Below, piece by piece: positions 57,321 to 64,000 of a stretch of DNA of 64,000 nucleotides. The DNA lies in contig NZ_CP030041.1 of the NCBI RefSeq assembly GCF_003260975.1, positions 5,645,501 through 5,709,500 on the forward strand. Reading direction: 5' to 3'. Position numbers and translations under genes: made by a program. The notes beneath the pieces are model-generated. The model made no database searches, was not told the DNA's origin, and saw nothing but the letters and a program-made list of their open reading frames with translations. Source of the stretch: Echinicola strongylocentroti (GTDB lineage Bacteria; Bacteroidota; Bacteroidia; Cytophagales; Cyclobacteriaceae). The stretch's first letter is position 1. Each line of letters begins with the position of its first letter.

Positions 57321-57689
57321 TTGAAGAAATTCAGAAACATATTCACTGTAGTAGCTTTAGTGGCCATTTATTCGATGGCCACCACAGTGGTTTGTTGTTT
57401 TCAAAACAAGATAGATCCTAGCAATCAATCTGAGCCAAAATCAGTTTATCAGGTTGATGATTTATTGGGGTATGTTAATCATGCTTATACAGCCAAATAT
57501 GCCACAAGTATTCCCGTTCCTCCGCCATTTGACCCTTCACTTTTTGATGTAAAAGGAGATTCGGAAGTAGAAAGTATTCATGCTTTTCAATTTAAACGCT
57601 TATACCAGAGACAATTATCAAATTCGCTCAAAATCCTAATTGAGCAAAATAAAGCAAATCTTCTTTACCAGTTTTATTTTTTCTTTTAA
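57321..57689 (+). CDS. Small secreted or membrane protein of unknown function
   Basis: 122 aa from a TTG preceded by AGGTAGGA, which could act as a ribosome-binding site. An N-terminal hydrophobic segment (IFTVVALVAIYSMATTVVCC) looks like a signal peptide or membrane anchor, possibly with a lipid-modified cysteine. The rest is polar with a proline-rich patch (SIPVPPPFDPS) and ends in an aromatic tail (LLYQFYFFF). No domain is recognised. Neighbour of another small unknown gene, which follows after 103 nt; neither resembles sugar metabolism. Confidence 0.45.
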   Translation: MKKFRNIFTVVALVAIYSMATTVVCCFQNKIDPSNQSEPKSVYQVDDLLGYVNHAYTAKYATSIPVPPPFDPSLFDVKGDSEVESIHAFQFKRLYQRQLSNSLKILIEQNKANLLYQFYFFF

Positions 57690-57792
57690 CACTTTCCATG
57701 TAATCGGGCAGTAATTGAGTTTATAACGGATTCGTTATAACTGACTGTCTTTTAGTTTATTATTTATATTAATCCTAAAATAAATCAAACAC

Positions 57793-58284
57793 ATGGAATT
57801 TGACACCACTGTCATAGGACTGGTAGGAATAGTCCTATGCATATTACCCTTTGCTGTTTTGCATTGGAACAGAAATAAAAACAAGAAACAACTTCAAAAT
57901 GGATTATATGCCATTGCTTCTTCCGTCCATAGTGATGTAGGCGTAAAGGATATAGGCTTTAATTTTGCCATCGGCGTATCGGCGGACAAGCGACACCTTC
58001 TCTATTATAAACAGACAAAAAAGAATACAGAGGAGGCAAGTATCACCTTTGCTGAAGTGGACGATTGTCATTTGGATACCATTAAGCGCGGGTTCAGTAC
58101 CAAATATGGACATCAATCGGTCATTGAAAAGTTGGAATTAACTGTCCTTTTGAAAGACAAATCAAAAAAACGATTTGAATTTTATAATGAAAATGAAAAA
58201 CCACAATTGGGTGATGAATTGAATTTGATCAAAAAATGGGAATCTTTGGTTCATCAATGTATCCATGCACCCCTACTTAAGTGA
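57793..58284 (+). CDS. Small single-span membrane protein of unknown function
   Basis: 163 aa starting MEFDTTVIGLVGIVLCILPF, with one predicted membrane span at about residues 7-25, followed by a basic stretch (HWNRNKNKKQ) suggesting a cytoplasmic C-terminal domain. The soluble part has alternating beta-type segments (HLLYYKQTKK, KLELTVLLKDKSKKRFEFYN) and could be a PH-like or other small beta fold, but this is a guess. The stop codon is clean and codon usage matches neighbouring genes, so coding is likely. Function unknown. Confidence 0.6.
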   Translation: MEFDTTVIGLVGIVLCILPFAVLHWNRNKNKKQLQNGLYAIASSVHSDVGVKDIGFNFAIGVSADKRHLLYYKQTKKNTEEASITFAEVDDCHLDTIKRGFSTKYGHQSVIEKLELTVLLKDKSKKRFEFYNENEKPQLGDELNLIKKWESLVHQCIHAPLLK

Positions 58285-58366
58285 TTTTAATGATTAACTA
58301 TTAGCATTGTTTTACGAAGGAAAGGTCCAGAAATATAGTCGTTCCCTCGCCAAAACCTATGTTCAA

Positions 58367-58770
58367 TTTTATTTCTCACAGAATGCGCAGAACCCTCAGA
58401 ATGAAATAAGGTCTTTCTGAGAATTCTGTGTATTCTGTGAGGACTTAATGTCCCTTACCAAGCTTCTCATGAAGTCACGCAATAGGTGGTATTGAGTTAA
58501 AAACTCAATGCTAGTGGTTCCGCAGCATAGCTGTCGGAACAACGGTAGGAGAATCCCTGCTCCCTGAGCGTAGCCAAAGGAAATGGGCTTAGCTGTTTGA
58601 GATTACACCCCCCACCGCTCCCTGAGCGTAGCCGAAGGGAACGGTGATGGATTGATAATCGATTTTTTGAATACACGCTCTTTTGCCAGTAGATTTTTAT
58701 TTCTCACGGAATGCGCAGAACCCTCAGAATGAAATAAGGTCTTTCTGAGATTTCCGTGTATTCTGTGAGC
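58367..58770. repeat. Pair of 75-bp direct repeats, each an imperfect hairpin
   Basis: 58367-58441 and 58695-58769 share TTTATTTCTCAC(A/G)GAATGCGC and the rest almost without change, at an offset of 328 bp. Within each copy, CTCACAGAAT at the left and ATTCTGTGAG at the right are inverted, so each can form a long stem. Confidence 0.8.
58483..58550. repeat. Solo copy of the 225/246-bp repeat core
   Basis: GGTATTGAGTTAAAAACTCA followed by GGTTCCGCAGCATAGCTGTC and GGAACAAC matches the core of the 246-bp units in the same orientation. The rest of the unit is absent. Confidence 0.75.
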
Positions 58771-59111
58771 AACCTATTTACTATTACAGTGATTACTTGC
58801 AGCATTCCTTCGAAATACGGTGCTGCTTACCCCGTTTTTTTAGCTTGATATATTTTACCTCCTTAAAAAATATTTCGTTCGGTTTTAACCCGATAGGGGT
58901 TGGCGTAAGGGGGGATGTTAGAAGTTATTAAAATTTAATTTATTCTTTTAAGGGTTTTTTAAAATTTAATAGTATACCATATATAAAGTGTCGAGTAGCC
59001 TAAGGCACTAAAATCAGTGGGAGTTAAGCTTAATGCGTGAAGCGACTATCTCTAAAACAGCAATTGTATGCCAATCCAATGGAACCAAGCCTAAAAGGAA
59101 TAAGAAATAAC

Positions 59112-59289
59112 GTTTAACCCGGAATATGCATTAGCCTATCTGTTGCGACCTGAAACTGCTTCAAAATCAGTCGTTTCACTTTAGTTTTCGGCATAACCGT
59201 AGCGGTGCTACGCTAATGCCTCCAAACTAACTGATTTTCTTGCAATTTCAGCTCTCACTACGATTCCTAATGCATAATCCGGGTTTAAC
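59112..59289. repeat. MITE-like palindromic repeat, long form (copy G)
   Basis: Left tip GTTTAACCCGGAATATGCAT, right tip CTAATGCATAATCCGGGTTT, about 178 bp. Internally CTGAAACTGCTTCAAAATCA and TGATTTTCTTGCAATTTCAG are inverted. It is the best-preserved copy, with near-perfect terminal inverted repeats. Confidence 0.88.
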
Positions 59290-59457
59290 ATCAATATAGT
59301 TTTCATCAATAAAACAGTAAACCCTATGCAGAAAGATGTACAGATAAGAGCAGCCTAACAAGTTTCAGAAAATAAAAGCCGGAAAATGCGCCAACATCTT
59401 CCGGCTATGCGAATGATCGTGAAATTAGTTACAGTGCACAATCAAACACTCAAAAGT

Positions 59458-59859
59458 ATGAAAAATAGCCCAAATGAACAGAGGCTTAAGAAACCTTTGT
59501 TCATAATCAGCCTCAAATACAAGCTTGTTTTACTGCTCATGGCAGTCACCGTTTTCCGCTTGTATGCCAAAGACAATTACGCCCAAAAGATCCAGATCAC
59601 CTTAGAGGTTAGCAATACCTCCGTAGGGCGTATCATTGACAGAATTGAATCTACGACAGATTTTCATTTTGTGTATAAGACCAAAGATGTAGATCTGGAC
59701 CGAAAACTTTCTCTCCACGTTCAGGATGAAAATATCCAAACGGTTTTGGAGCGAATGTTTAAATCGAGTCTTACCGCTTATAAGGTAAAAGGAACCCATA
59801 TTATTTTAAAGAAAAGGCTTGCGAAGCCTCAATTGCCAGAAGTAAAGGGGGCATCATAG
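59458..59859 (+). CDS. STN domain, N-terminal fragment of a frameshifted SusC
   Basis: 133 residues from ATG 59458, chosen over 59386 because it gives a short basic N-region before the hydrophobic signal core (LVLLLMAVTVFRLYA). The mature part is an STN (secretin/TonB N-terminal) domain: IQITLEVSNTSVGRIIDRIE, FHFVYKTKDVDLDRKLSLHV, TVLERMFKSSLTAYKVKGTH. In SusC-type transducers this domain lies in the periplasm and signals to a FecR-type anti-sigma factor. The frame stops at TAG 59857, but one base earlier the sequence A AAG GGG allows a -1 shift into the frame of the following transporter. No anti-sigma or ECF sigma gene is visible next to it. Confidence 0.8.
   Translation: MKNSPNEQRLKKPLFIISLKYKLVLLLMAVTVFRLYAKDNYAQKIQITLEVSNTSVGRIIDRIESTTDFHFVYKTKDVDLDRKLSLHVQDENIQTVLERMFKSSLTAYKVKGTHIILKKRLAKPQLPEVKGAS
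59844..59850 (+). other. Slippery heptamer A AAG GGG at the STN/SusC frame break
   Basis: In the STN frame the heptamer reads A-AAG-GGG; slipping back one base gives AAA-GGG and continues GGC ATC ATA GTC CGT GAT ACA into the transporter. This matches the X-XXY-YYZ pattern of -1 programmed frameshift sites. The stop of the STN frame is seven bases further on. A missing G in the G5 tract would produce the same break, so mutation or sequencing error is the simpler explanation. Confidence 0.5.
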
Positions 59860-59870
59860 TCCGTGATACA

Positions 59871-62800
59871 GTGAAGGTGCAAGGTCAGGTAGTCGATCAG
59901 AATGGCGATCCGTTGCCGCTGACCAATATTTTGGAAAAAGGAACAACGAACGGTACCCAAGCAGACTTTGACGGTAATTTTTCACTTTCAGTGACGGATG
60001 AAAATGCTGTTTTGGTATTTTCATTTATCGGGTATACTTCCCAAGAGGTCAATGTAAATGGTCAAACATCACTTTCTGTCCAACTCGAAGAAAGTGAAAG
60101 AGGCCTGGATGAAGTGGTCGTAGTCGGATATGGGGAACAGAAAAAAGAACACTTGACTTCATCGGTGGCCACAGTAGATGAAGAAGACCTTGAAAACAGA
60201 CCAGTTCGCTCAGTGGCAGAGATGCTCACCGCCTCTGTTCCCAATCTAAATATTGGGGTAAGTGGTAATGCCCCGGATGATAATCCGAGTTTGAATATCA
60301 GAGGTTTTACAGGATTCAATTTTACAGGAAATGCCAATTCAGGACCTCAGGCAGCAGAGCCATTGGTGTTGGTGGATGGAGTGGCGCAGGACATTAGGTA
60401 TGTAAACCCTTATGATGTGGCTAATATTTCTGTTTTGAAGGATGCTTCTGCGGCAGCCATTTACGGTAACAGAGGGGCCAATGGAGTGATTCTCATTACG
60501 ACTAAATCCGGTAAAAAAGGAGAACGTTTATCCGTTAATTTCAGTGCGGATTTTCAATTGAGCAAACCCACGGGCATTCCTGACCAATACGATTCCTATC
60601 AGCGTGCACTGATTTCACAAGAGTTTCTCACCAATTCCAATGGCGTATTGATGTCTGACACACAGCTTGAGCTGATCCGACAATATGTAGAAGGAGAAAT
60701 CGACTATAAAAATGAAATAGGTCCCAATGGCAAGTACATAAAAGTGAGTGGTTATCATGCCAATGAAGATATCGGTGCTGCTGCATTTAGGGACAATATC
60801 CTTAATCAACGGTATAATCTAAGCGTAGGCGGAGGTACCGAAAAGTCATCCTTTTATTTTAGTTTTGGCAATGACAAACGAGACGGGATCTATAATTCCG
60901 AGGTGGATTATGTGATCCGTAATACAGCCAGTATCAAGGCCAGTACGGATATCACCGACTGGCTGACCATTGGGGTAAACTCCCGGTACACCAAGGAAAA
61001 AACCGTAAGGCCCCAGATATGGAATACCGGCGGGGATGGTGTAAACAATCAAAATGATGGGAGCATTTTTGAAAATATCTTTGATGCAAATCACTTTCCA
61101 ATCAAAGAAGACAACGGTTCATACAATGAATTCAGCTTGATCCCCAGTATTAAAGGACTGGCAGGTACCTATGATAATGACATCAATGAAGTCTTTAATA
61201 AGGCCAACGTGGAAATAAGGCCATTGGAAGGACTTAAGATCACGGCAGATTATGGCCTAAGGTTTAACCAACGTTCTGCTGATCGCACCCAATTTGCCTT
61301 TATGGGCCTTGATGCAGACGGCACCCCAGTAGATTCACGGAGAAATCCCGATCAGGACGCTGTAACAAAGTCAACCCAAAACACTACTTATAGTGTGATG
61401 AACCTAAGCGCTTCGTATACCCGTAAATTTGGTGACCACGAATTTTTATTACTTGCAGGGTACAATGAAGAGGAGCAGCGCTATGAAGAGTTGTATGGTT
61501 TTAGGTCTGATTTTTATACTACGAGCGTCCCCTCACTTAGCGGTGCCTTTGGTGATAATATAGTAGTGGATGATGAAATCCGCACTTGGGCCAATGTAGG
61601 TGTCTTTTCCAGGCTTAATTATAATTATAAGGGAAAGTACCTTTTAGAAATGAATTCACGCTATGATGCTTCTTCTAGGTTTGCGCCTGAAGATCGATGG
61701 GCATTTTTCCCGGCCGTTTCAGCAGGGTATAATATCCATGAGGAAAAATTCTGGCCACTGCAGGGAATAGTGGACAGGCTGAAAATAACAGGTAACTGGG
61801 GAGAGCAAGGTGATCCTGCTAGATCTGGTTTGTATCCATATATATCCACTATCGGCACGAATTCCCAAATAGGGACATTGATAGGTGGTACCAGGCCTCC
61901 TTCAGCGAGTCAGCCAAGCTTGATCCCTCAAAACCTAACTTGGGTACGTGTAAGAAATATAGGGTTTGGCGGAGAGATTGCCTTCTTTGGAAATCGTCTC
62001 CAAGCTGAATACCAGTGGTACCAAAGGACTTCATACGACCAAGTAGGGCCTGCCACCACTTTGCCAGAGGTGTTGGGAATTGAGCCTCCAAGGACAAACA
62101 ACACCGTGTCAGAAACCAGGGGATGGGAAGTCATGGTCCGGTGGAATGATGACCTGTTTAATGTAGGAGGTAGTCCGTTGCAGTACAGTGTGCGGTTAGG
62201 CTTGTCTGATTATATTGGGTACGTGGTGGATTATGAAAACCCCAATGAAGCGGGACAAAGAGGGGTCTGGACGACCGGGCAACGATTTGGCGAGGTGTAT
62301 GGAGTAGATGTAATCGGTATAGCACAAAATACCGAAGATGTATTGACGAACCCACATTGGGTAAAACACCCTCGAGCAAACTCCGAATGGTTCATACCGG
62401 GAGACATCTTATATGCAGATACCAATGGGGATGGAGTCATCGATGAAGGCAATGGAGGTTTTTGGTATGCCCAAGGAGACCGGAGGTTGCTCGGGTACAA
62501 TTACCCCCGATATAGGTACAATATTTCCCTACAAGCCAGCTGGAAAGGCTTTAGTCTATCAGCATTATTTGATGGTGTAGGAAAACAGACGGTTCACTCT
62601 ACCAGTAGGTCTTTGGTAGGGGCATTTAGATGGGTAGACCCTTATCTGTATGATGATCAGGGATACTGGAGGACAGATAATACAGATGCATTCCTTCCAA
62701 GGTATTATTGGACGATCAATAATCAGGTGCCCCATGTGGCCATGCCCAATAGCCGCTATGCCTTTAACCTTGCCCATCTCCGTATCAGGAACATTAATTT

Positions 62801-62996
62801 AAGCTACCAGCTACCGATGTCTTTGGCAGGGAAAGTAGGTTTAAATAATGTGACGTTTAACGCCAGTGTCGAAAATGTCGGGTTTGTATACCGAAAGCAA
62901 TGGAACAAAAATGTCGACCCGCTCCAGATCGAGAATAACGGACAAATGTATCCTCCACTGAGGACATTTTCATTTGGCGTTAGGGTAGGAATCTGA
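59871..62996 (+). CDS. SusC-like TonB-dependent transporter, main part of the frameshifted STN-SusC
   Basis: 1041 residues from GTG 59871, but this start lacks any signal peptide, so the protein can only be exported if fused to the STN part upstream. In-frame sequence continues upstream to the slippery site as KGGIIVRDTVKVQGQ. A carboxypeptidase-regulatory-like domain (about 1-80), DEVVVVGYGEQKKE (about 80), plug (about 90-200; VLKDASAAAIYGNRGANG) and full barrel ending FSFGVRVGI follow. Everything downstream of the break is intact, which argues for a recent mutation, a sequencing error or a real recoding event rather than an old pseudogene. susD starts 27 nt later. Confidence 0.85.
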   Translation: MKVQGQVVDQNGDPLPLTNILEKGTTNGTQADFDGNFSLSVTDENAVLVFSFIGYTSQEVNVNGQTSLSVQLEESERGLDEVVVVGYGEQKKEHLTSSVATVDEEDLENRPVRSVAEMLTASVPNLNIGVSGNAPDDNPSLNIRGFTGFNFTGNANSGPQAAEPLVLVDGVAQDIRYVNPYDVANISVLKDASAAAIYGNRGANGVILITTKSGKKGERLSVNFSADFQLSKPTGIPDQYDSYQRALISQEFLTNSNGVLMSDTQLELIRQYVEGEIDYKNEIGPNGKYIKVSGYHANEDIGAAAFRDNILNQRYNLSVGGGTEKSSFYFSFGNDKRDGIYNSEVDYVIRNTASIKASTDITDWLTIGVNSRYTKEKTVRPQIWNTGGDGVNNQNDGSIFENIFDANHFPIKEDNGSYNEFSLIPSIKGLAGTYDNDINEVFNKANVEIRPLEGLKITADYGLRFNQRSADRTQFAFMGLDADGTPVDSRRNPDQDAVTKSTQNTTYSVMNLSASYTRKFGDHEFLLLAGYNEEEQRYEELYGFRSDFYTTSVPSLSGAFGDNIVVDDEIRTWANVGVFSRLNYNYKGKYLLEMNSRYDASSRFAPEDRWAFFPAVSAGYNIHEEKFWPLQGIVDRLKITGNWGEQGDPARSGLYPYISTIGTNSQIGTLIGGTRPPSASQPSLIPQNLTWVRVRNIGFGGEIAFFGNRLQAEYQWYQRTSYDQVGPATTLPEVLGIEPPRTNNTVSETRGWEVMVRWNDDLFNVGGSPLQYSVRLGLSDYIGYVVDYENPNEAGQRGVWTTGQRFGEVYGVDVIGIAQNTEDVLTNPHWVKHPRANSEWFIPGDILYADTNGDGVIDEGNGGFWYAQGDRRLLGYNYPRYRYNISLQASWKGFSLSALFDGVGKQTVHSTSRSLVGAFRWVDPYLYDDQGYWRTDNTDAFLPRYYWTINNQVPHVAMPNSRYAFNLAHLRIRNINLSYQLPMSLAGKVGLNNVTFNASVENVGFVYRKQWNKNVDPLQIENNGQMYPPLRTFSFGVRVGI

Positions 62997-63023
62997 TCAG
63001 TGTAGTACCAAAAAATCAAGAAA

Positions 63024-64000
63024 ATGAAAAGATATAGAATAATCATATTAGGACTATTGTGGGTCGCTCTAGGTTGCGCAGATTTAGACCTGGCCCCAGA
63101 AGATGTTCCGAGTGACGCGACCTTTTTTAGTCAGGCTACTGATTATAAAAATTATATGAACGGGCTGTATGTTTCCCTCAGCCCAGGGCAGGACTCTTGG
63201 CGGTCAGGAGAAGCTACATCTGATAATTTTGTAGCAGGAAGCGAGCGAAATAACACCATCTACCAGTGGAACAACACGGGTGTTGCGAGTAATACTTCTA
63301 ACGCTTGGAATAATAATTATACCAATATCAGGAATGCCAATTACTTGCTGGACAATAAAGGTAAGGTGGGCACTAGGGGAGCAGAGGTAAATCAGTATAT
63401 CGGAGAAGCTTTTTATGCCCGGGCTTGGTATTATTTTAATTTACTTCAGGCATTTGGAGGGGTTCCATATATTGACCGTTCGCTGGATACCGAGGATCCG
63501 GACTTGTACAAGACCCGTGAGAGCCGTGATTTTATTGCCGAAAGAATCATTCAGGATTTGGATTCGGCCATTACGTTGATGCAGTGGCAAGGCGTCGGTG
63601 CAGCCACGACGGGTAGGCTTAACAAAGAAACTGCCTTGGCCTTCAAAACCCGCGTTGGTTTATTTGAAGGAAGTTGGGAATACTATCATGGGCAAAAGGC
63701 GACCCCTTTTGCTGTCGATGGAAGTGATGGGACGGTTTTTCTTCAAGCTGCTGTAGAAGCGGGAGACATGTTGATTGAAAGGGGCGTTTCGCTTTTTCAA
63801 GGACGTCCCGGATTTATATATAGTGACCTATTTGCCCAAAATGATTATAGTGGAGTAGCTGGAGTGTATTTCTGGAGGGGATATGACGTAGATCTTGGTG
63901 TCGCCTCTACCAGTGCGCATACAATGAACTGGCAATCAGGAAGTCCTACTAAAAGCTGGATGGACAATGTTCTTCTAAGTGATGGCCGTCCGGAGGAATT
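63024..64000 (+). CDS. SusD/RagB-like lipoprotein, 3' partial
   Basis: Partner of the STN-SusC transporter, cut by the right window edge after about 325 residues. ATG at 63024; lipobox VALGC puts lipidation at C18, followed by ADLDLAPED. The TPR-like N-terminal region has YIGEAFYARAWYYFNLLQAFGG (about 130-152), the classic SusD helix, and TALAFKTRVGLFEGSWEYYH. The frame is open to the last base. Presence of an intact susD supports the idea that the upstream susC is, or recently was, functional. Confidence 0.93.
   Translation, partial: MKRYRIIILGLLWVALGCADLDLAPEDVPSDATFFSQATDYKNYMNGLYVSLSPGQDSWRSGEATSDNFVAGSERNNTIYQWNNTGVASNTSNAWNNNYTNIRNANYLLDNKGKVGTRGAEVNQYIGEAFYARAWYYFNLLQAFGGVPYIDRSLDTEDPDLYKTRESRDFIAERIIQDLDSAITLMQWQGVGAATTGRLNKETALAFKTRVGLFEGSWEYYHGQKATPFAVDGSDGTVFLQAAVEAGDMLIERGVSLFQGRPGFIYSDLFAQNDYSGVAGVYFWRGYDVDLGVASTSAHTMNWQSGSPTKSWMDNVLLSDGRPEE

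Larger units (their letters stand above)
58285..59457. other. 1.1-kb gene-free interval with several repeat families
   Basis: Holds the 75-bp direct repeats (58367 and 58695), a solo copy of the GAGTTAAAAACTC/GTTCCGCAGCATAGCTGTCGGAAC unit (58483-58545), two CTCCCTGAGCGTAGCC palindromic repeats (about 58559 and 58618) and the full-length palindromic element G at 59112-59289. No credible gene is seen. The promoter of the STN-susC gene should lie in the last 350 bases. Confidence 0.65.

Overview
The window is a carbohydrate-foraging region of a Bacteroidota genome. The evidence is four SusC-like TonB-dependent transporters, four SusD-like lipoproteins, a surface glycan-binding lipoprotein, a one-polypeptide hybrid two-component regulator and many lipoprotein signal peptides. 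Gene style and the number of sulfatases suggest a marine or saline member of the Cytophagales (an Echinicola-like organism); that is inference, since no taxonomic marker gene is present. All credible genes lie on the + strand. No tRNA, rRNA, CRISPR array, transposase gene or phage gene was seen.

Layout. (1) 1-9.0 kb: susC (5' end outside the window), susD, a GH30 lipoprotein and a GH2 enzyme, closed by a strong terminator. (2) 9.0-10.4 kb: an 845-bp element with inverted ends and no credible gene. (3) 10.4-20.9 kb: sulfatase, GQSNM esterase, sulfatase, GH29, a GH36-like enzyme and a GH172 (DUF2961) enzyme, with short repeats of one family between several of them. (4) 20.9-28.9 kb: a cassette of two clan GH-A-like lipoproteins and a GH2 enzyme, lying between mirror-image tandem repeat arrays (225-bp units on the left, 246-bp units on the right). 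(5) 29.3-40.2 kb: two susC/susD pairs in a row plus a DUF1735/DUF4361-type lipoprotein. (6) 40.5-45.1 kb: a HEAT-tailed sulfatase and an endo-acting-type glycosidase with fibronectin-III-like domains. (7) 45.25-49.4 kb: the hybrid two-component regulator. (8) 49.6-57.2 kb: a tight sulfatase/GH2/sulfatase/clan GH-A-like lipoprotein operon. (9) 57.3-59.4 kb: two small unknown genes and repeats. (10) 59.4-64 kb: an STN-domain susC interrupted by a one-base frameshift, then a susD running off the right edge.

Working model (inference). SusC/SusD pairs bind and import oligosaccharides from a sulfated, probably galactose-rich, branched and possibly O-acetylated polysaccharide. Sulfatases and the esterase remove decorations. 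GH29, the GH36-like enzyme and GH172 remove side chains. GH2 enzymes trim beta-galactosyl-type ends. GH30 and the clan GH-A-like proteins probably cut the backbone or longer branches. The hybrid regulator would sense a released oligosaccharide.

The least ordinary features are a family of MITE-like palindromic elements whose right ends sit about 20-45 nt upstream of five start codons and whose ends supply or overlap two stop codons; the mirror-image repeats around the 21.4-28.0 kb cassette; a canonical -1 slippery heptamer exactly at the STN/SusC break; a second one-base loss in the signal-peptide region of a clan GH-A-like lipoprotein; and three divergent clan GH-A-like lipoproteins that may represent an undescribed enzyme group.
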